Source: Saccharofermentans sp. (GTDB lineage Bacteria > Bacillota > Clostridia > Saccharofermentanales > Saccharofermentanaceae). Taken from it: a DNA stretch of 54,711 nucleotides. Positions 42,001-50,803 of this stretch are shown one piece after another (position 1 is the first letter of the stretch; every line of letters starts with the position of its first letter). Location: assembly GCA_024684815.1 (NCBI GenBank), contig JAIKWL010000068.1, positions 1 to 54,711 on the forward strand, read 5' to 3'. Under the pieces are notes generated by a model. It searched no databases. It had not been told where the DNA came from and was given only the letters and a program-made list of their open reading frames with translations. The position numbers and the translations under genes are program-made.

Positions 42001-42893
42001 GGCTGCTCTCCGGCATCAGCGGCATTTCCGGCAGTTGTTTCCGCGGAAGTCACATCAGAAACCGTTTCCGGGGTCTCTGTTGTCTTTGTCTCAGTGAGTT
42101 CTTCGAACTGTGCTTTAGAAGATTCCGTAGTTGTCGGGTTAGAAGGTGCCGACGTGGGTTTAGGTGTAGGAGTGTTCGTTGCCTTGGGCTTTGGTGTGGG
42201 CGTACTGGTTGCCTTCAATACCGGAACAGGCGTATTTGTCGCTTTGGCCTTTGGCGTAGGAGTAGGCGTATTTGTTGCCTTGGGCTTAGGCGTAGGAGTA
42301 GGTGTGTTTGTTGCCTTGGGCTTCGGTGTTGGAGTGGGTGTATTCGTTGCCTTGGGCTTCGGTGTAGGCGTAGGCGTATTCGTTGCCTTAGGCTTCGGTG
42401 TAGGCGTAGGTGTATTTGTTGCCTTAGGCTTCGTAGTAGGCGATGGTGTGGGTGTAGGTGTTGAAGTAGCTGCGCTCGAAATAAGAGTTGCAACGGTGTG
42501 GTTCTGGTCAACACTAATAGAACCGCAGTTTGTTCCTCTTACAGTGATCTTATAGGTTGATTCATCGACAAATGTAACATTAGCTTCTATTACTGTTTCA
42601 CCACAGGAGATCAGAGAAAAACCTTTAGGACCGGAATATCCGTTATATCCCATCTCATTTTTGTTGGTCTCGATATGAACTTTGACTACATCGCCCTTGT
42701 TATATCCGAATAATCCGAACTGGACTATGCCTTCATCCATGTCACCTTCACCATATGCATTTGCCCATATGCCGCCGGCAGCATATACATCTTCAGTTCC
42801 GGAAAAACAAACCGCAAAAGAAAAACCGATAACGGCACATAAAGTTATACATAGAAGTCTTAGTGAGAAGCGCCCCGAATAGCTGCCCGACAT
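39084..42893 (-). CDS. Large single-pass membrane protein with Pro/Thr linker and Ala/Glu helical cytoplasmic region
   Basis: 1269 residues. A signal peptide (about 1-39) leads to a small outer domain (40-140), a linker with tandem [12 protein letters not shown] units (about 145-250), an acidic Ser/Thr region, and one membrane helix near 357-380. The cytoplasmic part is huge: Gln/Ser/Asn-rich sequence with repeated FKxP-like motifs (SPFKSP, SPFKKP, YPFKTP, SAFKPA), then a TolA-like Ala/Glu/Lys/Arg helix at about 650-1000, then disordered sequence ending in [11 protein letters not shown] and an acidic tail. It could transmit force or signals from the surface or act as scaffold; no enzyme motif is seen. 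Start has GGAGGG; a strong promoter lies about 60 bases upstream. Confidence 0.75.
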   Translation of the reverse strand: MSGSYSGRFSLRLLCITLCAVIGFSFAVCFSGTEDVYAAGGIWANAYGEGDMDEGIVQFGLFGYNKGDVVKVHIETNKNEMGYNGYSGPKGFSLISCGETVIEANVTFVDESTYKITVRGTNCGSISVDQNHTVATLISSAATSTPTPTPSPTTKPKATNTPTPTPKPKATNTPTPTPKPKATNTPTPTPKPKATNTPTPTPKPKATNTPTPTPKAKATNTPVPVLKATSTPTPKPKATNTPTPKPTSAPSNPTTTESSKAQFEELTETKTTETPETVSDVTSAETTAGNAADAGEQPSDANETVAGIDVSVNESSGIDESNNDAAVQTDENGETEPEATPVVVGLTATGKNSGGKKGPSVTSWLWIVILLLLAGLLYLRYRYLRDRKELEGKDLAIAFIPGIPLVAEKFGYLGPVKDMKPISEPQNNNAFNTANAMKEIKEMEKPFSSTATHGAVLTASDRPAQQRNTAAGQTNRPSDTKSNTTQPQKLSGGNSLSSNSPKLPSSNKTAAAAQAFQRLTDRNTTTSSNSNTSPFKSPAKQDKVSEQASSSTAKPADKSAAPVISAADAIKRANEQNKAKTRLQETSPFKKPEVKETATEKPPYPFKTPAGQRTASAATISAFKPAPEQKPVQESKNDAEQKISSGPIKRPKNELTPEQLKAREKAYKTLEERKAAQAARVEEIRRNAEAKKAQEAALAEEKARMEEAAKAEAAARAAELARQEEAAKAAEAARLAAAAQAEAEAKAAQARKMQEAAKAAERARIEEEQRKAEEARKAKEAAEAAERARIAEAEKAAEAARAAEKARQEEAAKVAEAARIAAAAKAEAEAKAAEAARLIEAAKAAEAARIAEEARAAEETRKAEELIKAEEARKAAAAKKAAALKEVEEAKIAAESRRAEEAKKKEESEKAEEARRAAELRKAEEEATAAEQARLAELAKAKEESEAAERARQEAAEAARAAEALKAEAEAKVAQAKKAMEEADAAREAKAERAKHQSKTSEFFKTAMKTNDNGIVPGISALATVEGYPYGKDNEPEPAETPAGNAVRKNNPLSSFKSGSSSGVGANAAKDTGGPSISVERAKSSSNSNQLGTLLAGKQHNNSGRAPVWAAPAMAKVTPFKESDEAREMRMLEEQKRIEEETAKKLAEEKARSQYTSIADSATTHKSAFFKRSPNGRNQPNAEKDDHSSAYGGIVRPSAIVDEERDTRKTMTAPAMGAALEGQRPSIMDPTVRSIPTAAKPLAGFKPTDMEDNSDEDPSGYPSEEDGIV
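42140..42470 (-). repeat. Tandem 36-base coding repeats
   Basis: About five near-identical 36-base units coding [12 protein letters not shown] plus shorter flanking variants, all in frame in the 1269-residue protein. Unit number probably changes by slippage. The spacing is contiguous, so it is not a CRISPR array. Confidence 0.85.
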
Positions 42894-42927
42894 CTATAAA
42901 CCCTCCAAAACAAAGCACACAGATCGC

Positions 42928-42944
42928 CTAATATAAAATATTAG
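42928..42944. promoter_or_regulatory. Palindrome in the leader of the 1269-residue protein gene
   Basis: CTAATAT-AAA-ATATTAG is a perfect inverted repeat just downstream of the expected transcription start. It may be an operator. Confidence 0.35.
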
Positions 42945-42955
42945 AAGATAACTAA

Positions 42956-42983
42956 ATTATACAGTGCGCACCTGTATTTTCAA
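42956..42983 (-). promoter_or_regulatory. Strong promoter for the 1269-residue protein gene and following genes
   Basis: On the minus strand TTGAAA and a perfect TATAAT are spaced by 16 bases, with the start expected near 42949. Confidence 0.65.
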
Positions 42984-43022
42984 GTATTGCAAGTTGCGGA
43001 GGAATATGCCTGATTTACGGTT

Positions 43023-43913
43023 TCAGCTGTTTTTATCATCTTCGCCGTCAACAATATCTTCATTTGGGACAAAGCCCTTTATAGGTTCTGTGGCAGCAGG
43101 AATGATCGCCTCTTCACCGGATTTCATGATATCCGGCTTCTCAGACTGAACTTCCGCCACAACATCAGCAACTGCATTTGAGACTTCTGAGCCTGTCTCC
43201 GGTCTGATGGCAGAATTATATGTGGTGTCGTCTTCTTCAATAATATCAGGGTTCTGATTTCTTGAAGCAGTGGGTCTCTTTAATGCAGTAGGTTTAACTT
43301 TCTGAACCGGTGCTCCGGTTATCTTGACCTCTGAAGGCGCCGCGGAATCCATGACAAGAGCAGGAGTTCCGGCTTCCTTTCCGACCTCATCGGAATCAAG
43401 TTCTTTTCTCTGCTGCTGACGGGCTTCAAGCGTATTAGAGTAAACGGGTCTGATGGGTGCAGTATTGGATTTCTGAAGATATCCGTTGATGATTATCTGT
43501 TCCTTGGCTTTATCTATCTCTTCAGCTTTTCTGGAAGATATTCCTAAAGAACCGAATACCTCGCTTGCTTCTTTCTCTTCCTGCTGGGCTTCACTTTTGC
43601 CTCCGAGAAGAGTGTTCCTGGCAGCAGCCTCTTCTTCGGCCTTTTTTCTGGGGTCTCTGGTCTCACGCTTGATCTGATGGATCTTCTTTTCTTCCGTATA
43701 CTTCTTCGATCTGCCTTCAACACCGTGAACGATCCTCTCGGCCTGTCTTTCGGTCTCGAGGTGTTCTTCTTTCTTTTCTTTGCGTTTGTCGTTGGCAATG
43801 CTTATGTTGAGGAAGATGACCAGGACAACAAGAACTATCACGGCGAACGTGATCACAATAGGAGTGAGCTGACTGTTATCAGCCAAATTTATACTCAGTA
43901 TTCTATACAGCAT
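43023..43913 (-). CDS. Single-pass membrane protein with long charged cytoplasmic tail
   Basis: 296 residues from the ATG at 43913, five bases after the cellulase stop and preceded by AAGGAGG; the frame is open upstream to 44015. One membrane helix (about 18-40) is followed by a charged helical stretch (KRKEKKEEHLETERQAERI) and a disordered tail. The end (EPIKGFVPNEDIVDGEDD) resembles the end of the 1269-residue protein ([14 protein letters not shown]), and both have IRP/VRP and KPTA-like pieces, hinting that they bind the same partner. No known domain. Co-transcribed with the cellulase. Confidence 0.7.
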   Translation of the reverse strand: MLYRILSINLADNSQLTPIVITFAVIVLVVLVIFLNISIANDKRKEKKEEHLETERQAERIVHGVEGRSKKYTEEKKIHQIKRETRDPRKKAEEEAAARNTLLGGKSEAQQEEKEASEVFGSLGISSRKAEEIDKAKEQIIINGYLQKSNTAPIRPVYSNTLEARQQQRKELDSDEVGKEAGTPALVMDSAAPSEVKITGAPVQKVKPTALKRPTASRNQNPDIIEEDDTTYNSAIRPETGSEVSNAVADVVAEVQSEKPDIMKSGEEAIIPAATEPIKGFVPNEDIVDGEDDKNS

Positions 43914-43917
43914 AGAG

Positions 43918-46014
43918 TTAATCCTCCTTATTATTATCCGACAATTCATCCGGCTTGTCGACATCAAAAGCTGTAAACGATCTTTCACTGTCATCAGGGC
44001 TTTGACCGGGATCAAACGGGTCTAACGGAATGATATCCTCCTCTTTCTTGTTGCCGGATCTTTGTTTTACGGCAATTCCGGCTGCAGCAAGGACAATTAC
44101 CAGTAATACCGCGATCACAGCTACTGTTATTAGTCCAAGAGAGCCTTTTCTGATAAGTTCTGAAGAAACATCCTGTTCAGATGGCAAAGTATTGACGGAA
44201 GTCTCTTCAGAAACAGTAATTTCAGTAATCTGAGCCGTTGTTTCCGTTATTCCGGCAGTTGTCTCGGATGTAGCCTTCACAGGTGCCGGCGTTACCTTAA
44301 TTCCGGTATGATCCGACAGGGCGATCCCGTTATTTCCGAGCGGAACAGCATGATCGAGTCCTATGAACTTGCCGTCTTCAGTCTGCCAGAGAACCTCTTT
44401 GACAAATCCGTATTTCTCCTCATCCCATGTCCTGAAATCATCTTTGACAAGGCCTCCCGTATCACCGGAATTAGCATTGTAACACCAGAATGTGTGATGC
44501 AGATGTTTCTCTGCTATAAGCTGTCTGAAATACTCCATCCATTTGAGGTTGTCGCCTTCCATGAAGCCGCCCCATTCACCTACGAATACCGGAGCAATGT
44601 TTTCTTCCTGTATGTACAGCCAGTAATCGTACCACGCATCCTTCATGAGGGAATCGTATGTGAACCCGCCTTCAAACCACGGCTGCTCATAAACTCTCGG
44701 GCCATAGTCGTGAGGAGAATAAACGATCTGGGCATTGCGCTCCGGCGAACCGAAATCGATCGGATATTTCCTGACCGCCATAAGGTTTGCTCCCCACCAG
44801 GTGTTGTAGTAGTCCTCGTCGTCCGTGGATTGGAAGTCATTCTTTTCAATATTTAGAGGATATATCTGGATCCCTTCGATGATTATCAGAGCATGGGGGT
44901 TGGCATCGAGTACCGCATTGCCGGCGCGTTCCGCTACACGTTTCCAGTTATTCGGGCTTGCCGAGTCGTTCCAGATCGCATGCGGCATCTCCGAAGCCTT
45001 GCCGTGAGGCTCATTCTTAAGGTCATATCCGACGATAGTATCGTTATCCTTATATCTTCCGGCAATCCAGGAGAGTGATTCGACGAATTCGTCCACAGTA
45101 ATATCGTCCTTATACCAGACAGGATGATTATGTCCCGACGCGTCAGTCTTTGCTGAATGGATATCTATTATCACCTTCATGCCGTTCTGCTCACAAAGCG
45201 AGAGAACATAATCGAATATCTGAAGCGAGTTCATAGAATTAAGCTTCTCGTTATATGCATTATTGTAATTTGCTTTAGGGTATTCCCCGTTTTTCCACTG
45301 AAGGAGCAGTTCCGCACTCATCGGAACACGGAGGATATTAAAACCATGGTCTGCTATGGATTTAAGCGAGTCTTCCAGATTGCAGTTCCACACTCCGTCG
45401 AAAAGGTTCGTTCCTGTGTTATATCCGAACCAGTTGCAGCCCGTAAGCCATACTTCCGTGCCGTTCATATCAACAATGTGGGAATCAATGGTGGTAAGCC
45501 AGTCATCGCCTTCGGCACCTTTTGTATTTTTGGCAGGACCGGGAGCTGATGTCTCTTTGCTCTCCTTTGTCTGATCAGTCTCCGTAACTTTAGCCGTCTC
45601 ACTTGTCTTGGACGTCTCTTTTACGGTTCCGGCATCACCGTCGCCTGACACTGAGATGAGCTTTGCGGAATTAACGCCTTTACCGGTAACCTGAATACCG
45701 ACCTTGCTGTCGAATCCCCAGCTGTTGGGGCCTGATACCGAACACTCGGCAGTCACCTGATTGCCGTTGATCTTATAGGAATCAAAACCCCATCCCGTGG
45801 CAGATTCAATGGAGCCTGAGAACTCTACAACGACCGTGATCTTTGAGTATCCTGAACATCCGGACAGGCTGATCTCGATCTGTCCGCCGGAATCCCAGCA
45901 ATTGACCGACGGTGTTCCCGAAGGAGCAGCAAGTGACGTCACCGGGAAAGCCAAAAGAATAAATATAAACGCAGTCAACAGCGGAAAGATCTTCCGCTTT
46001 AAGATACCATGCAT
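43918..46014 (-). CDS. Membrane-anchored GH5 endoglucanase with N-terminal carbohydrate-binding-like module
   Basis: 698 residues. Signal peptide (1-29), a beta-rich module with conserved Trp (about 33-118, CBM-like), a Thr/Glu/Lys linker, then a GH5 catalytic domain (about 165-580). GH5 signs are LTGCNWFGYNTGT, LRVPMS, YDLKNEPHG with acid/base Glu335, and FVGEWGG with nucleophile Glu480, closest to subfamily 1 cellulases. A second linker leads to one membrane helix (about 632-656) and an acidic cytoplasmic tail. It therefore cuts beta-glucan at the cell surface. A GGAGG site precedes ATG; it follows the dCMP deaminase gene by 12 bases. Confidence 0.88.
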   Translation of the reverse strand: MHGILKRKIFPLLTAFIFILLAFPVTSLAAPSGTPSVNCWDSGGQIEISLSGCSGYSKITVVVEFSGSIESATGWGFDSYKINGNQVTAECSVSGPNSWGFDSKVGIQVTGKGVNSAKLISVSGDGDAGTVKETSKTSETAKVTETDQTKESKETSAPGPAKNTKGAEGDDWLTTIDSHIVDMNGTEVWLTGCNWFGYNTGTNLFDGVWNCNLEDSLKSIADHGFNILRVPMSAELLLQWKNGEYPKANYNNAYNEKLNSMNSLQIFDYVLSLCEQNGMKVIIDIHSAKTDASGHNHPVWYKDDITVDEFVESLSWIAGRYKDNDTIVGYDLKNEPHGKASEMPHAIWNDSASPNNWKRVAERAGNAVLDANPHALIIIEGIQIYPLNIEKNDFQSTDDEDYYNTWWGANLMAVRKYPIDFGSPERNAQIVYSPHDYGPRVYEQPWFEGGFTYDSLMKDAWYDYWLYIQEENIAPVFVGEWGGFMEGDNLKWMEYFRQLIAEKHLHHTFWCYNANSGDTGGLVKDDFRTWDEEKYGFVKEVLWQTEDGKFIGLDHAVPLGNNGIALSDHTGIKVTPAPVKATSETTAGITETTAQITEITVSEETSVNTLPSEQDVSSELIRKGSLGLITVAVIAVLLVIVLAAAGIAVKQRSGNKKEEDIIPLDPFDPGQSPDDSERSFTAFDVDKPDELSDNNKED

Positions 46015-46026
46015 ATTATGCCTCCG

Positions 46027-46512
46027 TCAGAGATCGATCTCGGCTTTACGGCCTGAAGGCTGATACTTCTCGTATGTAATGCCAGCTGCATCCAGCATCC
46101 TGCGTGCTGCCTTTGTCGTATCGGAATCGTGATACTTGTCATCAAAATACACAACCTTGCCGACACGCTTCTGGATCAGAGCCTTCGTGCACTCATTGCA
46201 CGGGAAGAGCGTAACATAGACAGTGGAACCGGCCAGGTCCCCCGTCTTGGAATTAAGGATCGCATTAAGTTCGGCATGAGCTACAAATGCATACTTCGTA
46301 TCAAGAATGCCTCCCTCTCTGGCCCACGGGAATTCTTCATCGTCACAGCCTAAAGGGAATCCGTTGTAACCGACAGATAAGATGTAATTATCCTTATCGA
46401 CGATGCAGGCGCCAACCTGCGTGCTGGGGTCCTTGCTTCTCAATGATGCAAGCTTTGCAACACCCATAAAATATTCGTCCCAGCTGATATAGTCAGTTCT
46501 CTTGTCGCTCAT
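46027..46512 (-). CDS. Deoxycytidylate deaminase
   Basis: 161 residues, turning dCMP into dUMP for thymidylate synthesis. The zinc site is HAELNAI (His and catalytic Glu) and PCNEC (two Cys), with the family segment DPSTQVGACIVD and the substrate-related GYNGFPLG. Length and motifs fit the ComEB/dCMP deaminase group. A GGAGGAG site precedes the start. It seems to share a promoter with the following cellulase gene, an unrelated function. Confidence 0.9.
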   Translation of the reverse strand: MSDKRTDYISWDEYFMGVAKLASLRSKDPSTQVGACIVDKDNYILSVGYNGFPLGCDDEEFPWAREGGILDTKYAFVAHAELNAILNSKTGDLAGSTVYVTLFPCNECTKALIQKRVGKVVYFDDKYHDSDTTKAARRMLDAAGITYEKYQPSGRKAEIDL

Positions 46513-46545
46513 AAACTCCTCCGAATCGTTAAGTGAAACATTTTC

Positions 46546-46574
46546 ATTTTATCCGAACAGAGAACCTGCCGCAA
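46546..46574 (-). promoter_or_regulatory. Promoter for the deaminase-cellulase operon
   Basis: On the minus strand TTGCGG and TAAAAT are 17 bases apart, about 35 bases before the deaminase start. Confidence 0.45.
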
Positions 46575-46606
46575 CAAGAACCGCCGTCATTAATCAGCTC
46601 ATCAGT

Positions 46607-47653
46607 TCAAACAGAATCTCTTCTGCACTCCAGGATAAGGCTCTCGCAAAGATCCTCATATTTTATGCCGTCAGCCTTTGCAGCCTCAGGCAGAAGCGAA
46701 GTGTTCGTCATGCCAGGAAGATTATTTGCCTCAATGAACCAGAATTCGTGATTGACATCGTCATACATCATGTCAACGCGGCCGTACTGTGTCATCCTTA
46801 AAAGATCGAATATCTTCAATGCGATCTTCTGTCCTTTTTTGTAGTCTTCCTCATCTATCTGAGCGGGACATACATGAGTCGTAAGACCGTCCTGATACTT
46901 ATTCTTATAGTCGTAAAAACCCTGATGGGGAATGATCTCCGTTATGGGGAGAGCCTTATGATTTACTATGGAAACAGTGATCTCACGCGCTTTGATAAAT
47001 TTCTCGATAAGTATCTTCTGGCGGTATGAAGCTGCATATTTGATCGCTGCTTCAAACTCATCCTGTGACTTGACGATCGATACGCCGCAGGATGAACCGT
47101 TGCCTATTGGTTTAACTACACATGGAAGTCCGAGTTCTTTATAGACTCTGTCGAAAGTGAGTTTCTCCGGCACATCGACTATCCAGTCTGCCGTAAGATA
47201 TCCTGCCGCTCTGGCAAGTGATTTGGACAGATCCTTATCCATTGCGATAGCACACCCCATGTAATCGCATCCCGTATATTCAATATCAAAAGCATCAAGA
47301 AGAGCCTGGACCTGTCCGTTCTCGCCATGGCTTCCGTGAAGTCCCAAAAAGACTTTGTCAGCGAATTTGCACATCTCGATAACTCTGGGACCAACCCAGC
47401 TCTTTCTTCCGCCGTGCAATCTGATGATCTCATCAAGATCAGGCTCTTTCTCAGGAATATCGTAAGAAAACGGATTGACCGTGCCGCGTCTGAAAAAAGA
47501 CTCACAAGGCTCTGAAGTCTCTATTCCGTCGTACAGATCGACCAGTGCCACCTCATGTCCTTTGGACAGAAGAGCGTTGGCAATAAGGCTTGCCGATTTA
47601 AGTGATACATCTCTTTCCGGTGACAGACCGCCGCCAAGAACAGTAATTTTCAT
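46607..47653 (-). CDS. ddl: D-alanine--D-alanine ligase
   Basis: 348 residues of the ATP-grasp family, joining two D-Ala for peptidoglycan. Motifs: GGLSPERDVSLKSA at the N-terminus, GLHGSHGENGQ, VVKPIGNGSSCGVSIV for ATP binding, and FIEANNLPGMTNTS for metal binding (the usual EVNTLPGMT has Ala-Asn here, a small change). The omega-loop area around FYDYKNKY resembles Tyr-type ligases that make D-Ala-D-Ala. It has an AAGGGG site and a possible TATAAT at 47685-47690 on the minus strand. Confidence 0.9.
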   Translation of the reverse strand: MKITVLGGGLSPERDVSLKSASLIANALLSKGHEVALVDLYDGIETSEPCESFFRRGTVNPFSYDIPEKEPDLDEIIRLHGGRKSWVGPRVIEMCKFADKVFLGLHGSHGENGQVQALLDAFDIEYTGCDYMGCAIAMDKDLSKSLARAAGYLTADWIVDVPEKLTFDRVYKELGLPCVVKPIGNGSSCGVSIVKSQDEFEAAIKYAASYRQKILIEKFIKAREITVSIVNHKALPITEIIPHQGFYDYKNKYQDGLTTHVCPAQIDEEDYKKGQKIALKIFDLLRMTQYGRVDMMYDDVNHEFWFIEANNLPGMTNTSLLPEAAKADGIKYEDLCESLILECRRDSV

Positions 47654-47684
47654 ACAAATTCCCCTTTTAACGCAAGATAGACAG

Positions 47685-47713
47685 ATTATACTCTTTTTCT
47701 ATCGGGGTATAAT
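47685..47713. promoter_or_regulatory. Divergent -10 boxes between ddl and the GT-C gene
   Basis: TATAAT occurs on the minus strand at 47685-47690 (ahead of ddl) and on the plus strand at 47708-47713 (ahead of the 47795 gene). Neither has a good -35. Confidence 0.4.
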
Positions 47714-47794
47714 TGATACCTGTAAATTGCCACATGTTTGTAAAAAGACAAGTTGTGATAAGATTAGTTAGATATTTTAAATAAGGGGATATTT

Positions 47795-50700
47795 ATGTTA
47801 GCAGTATTATATTTGGTTTTTTGTGCCGCATTCGGAATATGCTTCGTCGGTCTGACGGTTCCGGATGTCCGCAGATTATATATTGCCTGCAGTCCGTCGG
47901 CAAAAGCTATCAGACATATTCCGAACACGCTGTTCACGGTTCCTGCCGGGATCGTAACAGGTATGATGTGCGTACCGTTCTTCAACTACTTTGTCACGCT
48001 GGGCCTCTCCTACATCATGGACAGCGGTGAGATCTGCAAAAAGCTTGGTGTTCTTATCACATTTGCATTTTTTCTCTGGATGATCCTTACATGTCTCATT
48101 CTCATCAACCGTAAGAGAATGAAGCGTGAGGAACTTAAGAATTCCGGCGCAACAACGATCGAAGATTATAAATTCAATATTGCCGATTCTTTATTCTACG
48201 GAATAGTGATCCTGGCTATAACAGTAGCCTCCACATTCCTTATGTTCTACACATACAGACTAAACGGTAATACATTGTTAAACGGATCTTCCACATTCTC
48301 GGATCTCTCGCCTCATACGGCCATGGTATCCTCGTTTGGCAAGGGATTTAACTTTCCTACCCAGTATATGCATTTTTCAGGTGACGGAATACGTTACCAT
48401 TTCCTGTTTTATTTTCTTGCAGGTACTCTTCAGTATCTGGGGCTTCCTATCGATTATGCATTGAACCTTCCGTCTGTTCTTTCAATGGTCTGTGCGCTCG
48501 TTCTTCTGGGCCTTCTTGCAGTGTTGATCAGTTCAAGACGTGCGGCATTTCTTGTGGCTCCGGTCCTCGTATTTTTTAGAAGCTCTCTCAATGTGTATTT
48601 CTATGTTAAGAATCTTCTTCTGGAAGGCTTGTCATTCAGTCAGGCAGTTAACGAGATATTTACTTCATCCTCATGGTATGCGGTAACAGATTACGACAGC
48701 TGGGGAATATGGGCGATCAATGTATATCCCAACCAGCGTCATCTGATGCTCGGGATCGCCGTAATACTTGTCATGGTCATCCTTTTCATTCCTTTTGTCA
48801 GAAGACTCGGCATATCCGTATCCAGGGCAGAAGGTGCTGGAAAGATAAAGACTTTCGCTTTTTCAAGAAATGCCTGGCTTACAAGATCTGAAGATCCGCT
48901 GTACCCTGTATCGATAGCCCTTCTTGCATGCATACTTGTTATAACGATGCCTTATTTCCACGGTTCCTGCCTTATTGCACTGCTTCTGGTGCTGTTCGGC
49001 ATGGCAGTCTTCTCGGAGAGCAGGCTTGTATATGCTGTTGTCGCAGTCTGCGCTATCGGTTCTTCCTATTTGCAGACTATGGCATTCTCGGGCGGATATA
49101 AGAACGTCGTATCATTCGTATTTGAGCCCGGTTTTATTCTTGAGGACATCACTTTCTATTCTTTGGTAAGATACCTGTTTATCGTTACCGGATTTACGCT
49201 TATCCTCGCGGCTGTTTTCGCGGTCACTGTTCTTGTCCTCGATATCATCCACAAAAAGCCGGTATACAGGTTCCTTATATTCTTATGCTTCCTCAACCCT
49301 ATGATCTTTGCCTTCCTCTTCAAGGTATCACTTGAGATGCTCGCAAATCATAAGTTTATACAGGTATCCCTGATCCTTGTTGACAGCCTCGTTGCCGCCC
49401 TGATCGCTAATTTGCTCTATATTCCGATAAAGCGCAGAAAGACGGGCGAAGATCAGGAAGGAGCATCTTCTTCCGGAGATATCATCGAAGCTGAATCTGC
49501 AGACAGCGAGCTGGCCCTTGCCGTTGCACCCGCTTCTTCTGGTATAAGAACTCCTTCTGTTCCGGTCACAAGTGCTTTTGGAGAGCCCATAACCGACAAT
49601 GAGGAAAGCAAGTCCTCTGAAATCGCTGCTGAAGATATTGAGGCAGCTGATCAGCACACCGGCATTGATGCGGATATCCTGAGCATGACAGAAAAGTTAT
49701 CTGATGAAGCCCGGGATAATAAGAACAATGAACCTGAAAAGGAATCCGAAGATGACGGTGATGAGATCTTCGAGGTGATCGAAGAGAATGTCCCGGAAGA
49801 GCTTTTATTCGGCGACGGGAACAAAGATACTGATGAAGATAAAGAAAATGAAGACGCTGAAGCTGCAGCAGGTGTTGCCGCCATCGCCGCACTTTTCGGT
49901 GAGGACAGTGATGATAATGAGACTGCAGTTGATACAAAACCCGTAACAGATGATAAGCAGCCTGAGGAATCCGTAATAACCGGAGATAATGTAACTGAAG
50001 ATACTGCCGGAGAGTCTGATGATTCTGACGAGGCTATCCAGGCTGCCGCTTCCGAACCTGCACACATTGCAATACGTCCGGGTAATATAGCTCTTGTCGA
50101 AGAAGTCACGTTCGGTGAAGAAATGCATGATGATGAAAGTGATGCAAAAGAAGAGCCCGTCTCAGATAATGAGGTAAAGACAGAAGATAGGGCCGCCGAA
50201 CCTTCTTCCGTTGAAACGGAAAAAGATGACAATATCGGTAAGCTTACACATGAACCTGTCAGATCAGGCAAGACAAAGGGAGTATCTCTTGGTGCCTGGA
50301 TCGCACTGGAGATAGCTGGAGTTATCCTGGCAATTGCCCTTATGGTTCCTCTTACAGCAACCGGCATATCCGAATGGGCTACTTATATCAATCTCAACAG
50401 AGCACCGTTGTCAGTTAACGCAAACTCACCGGTTACAAGGTGGATTATGGAGAATACTGATCCTTCCGATGCATTCCTCACACCCACCTGGTCCATGAAC
50501 AGATTCATTCTCTCAGGACGCCCGATGTACTACGGATGGCCTTACTACGCATGGTCTGCAGGTCACGATACCTATACGAGAGATACTATCTATCTCTGGC
50601 TTGTAACAGGCTGCGGCGGAGACATCAATGAGTTCACGAGATACTGCAAGGAACGTCATATCAGATACCTGATAGCCGATCCTGAATTCGATCATATGGA

Positions 50701-50803
50701 CTTTGGAAACGGTATTACATTCAACAGGGAGTTCTTTGAACAGAACCTTGTTCAGGTGGCATATTTTGCAGAGGAGAATACAACGATCTACAGGATCTAT
50801 TAA
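47795..50803 (+). CDS. GT-C-type polytopic membrane protein with large acidic insertion
   Basis: 1002 residues. About 13 membrane helices occur before residue 545, with a long outer loop after the third or fourth helix containing STFSDLSPHTAMVSSFGKG (Asp170), which looks like the acidic first loop of lipid-sugar-dependent GT-C transferases, and SGDGIRYHFLFYFLAG. Residues about 548-826 are a very acidic, low-complexity stretch rich in Glu, Asp, Ser and Ala. One more helix follows (about 830-850) and then an outer C-terminal domain (855-1002) like the soluble end of such enzymes. Probable role: glycosyl transfer at the outer face. Start has AAGGGG. The stop overlaps the stop of the opposite gene. 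Confidence 0.7.
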   Translation: MLAVLYLVFCAAFGICFVGLTVPDVRRLYIACSPSAKAIRHIPNTLFTVPAGIVTGMMCVPFFNYFVTLGLSYIMDSGEICKKLGVLITFAFFLWMILTCLILINRKRMKREELKNSGATTIEDYKFNIADSLFYGIVILAITVASTFLMFYTYRLNGNTLLNGSSTFSDLSPHTAMVSSFGKGFNFPTQYMHFSGDGIRYHFLFYFLAGTLQYLGLPIDYALNLPSVLSMVCALVLLGLLAVLISSRRAAFLVAPVLVFFRSSLNVYFYVKNLLLEGLSFSQAVNEIFTSSSWYAVTDYDSWGIWAINVYPNQRHLMLGIAVILVMVILFIPFVRRLGISVSRAEGAGKIKTFAFSRNAWLTRSEDPLYPVSIALLACILVITMPYFHGSCLIALLLVLFGMAVFSESRLVYAVVAVCAIGSSYLQTMAFSGGYKNVVSFVFEPGFILEDITFYSLVRYLFIVTGFTLILAAVFAVTVLVLDIIHKKPVYRFLIFLCFLNPMIFAFLFKVSLEMLANHKFIQVSLILVDSLVAALIANLLYIPIKRRKTGEDQEGASSSGDIIEAESADSELALAVAPASSGIRTPSVPVTSAFGEPITDNEESKSSEIAAEDIEAADQHTGIDADILSMTEKLSDEARDNKNNEPEKESEDDGDEIFEVIEENVPEELLFGDGNKDTDEDKENEDAEAAAGVAAIAALFGEDSDDNETAVDTKPVTDDKQPEESVITGDNVTEDTAGESDDSDEAIQAAASEPAHIAIRPGNIALVEEVTFGEEMHDDESDAKEEPVSDNEVKTEDRAAEPSSVETEKDDNIGKLTHEPVRSGKTKGVSLGAWIALEIAGVILAIALMVPLTATGISEWATYINLNRAPLSVNANSPVTRWIMENTDPSDAFLTPTWSMNRFILSGRPMYYGWPYYAWSAGHDTYTRDTIYLWLVTGCGGDINEFTRYCKERHIRYLIADPEFDHMDFGNGITFNREFFEQNLVQVAYFAEENTTIYRIY

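Noticed and set aside
42140-42470. CRISPR-like array
   Set aside because: The units are contiguous 36-base coding repeats without variable spacers and lie in frame in a large protein.
41827-42555. 242-codon plus-strand frame rich in Val and Gly
   Set aside because: It mirrors the Pro/Thr repeat stalk on the opposite strand and has no ribosome site.
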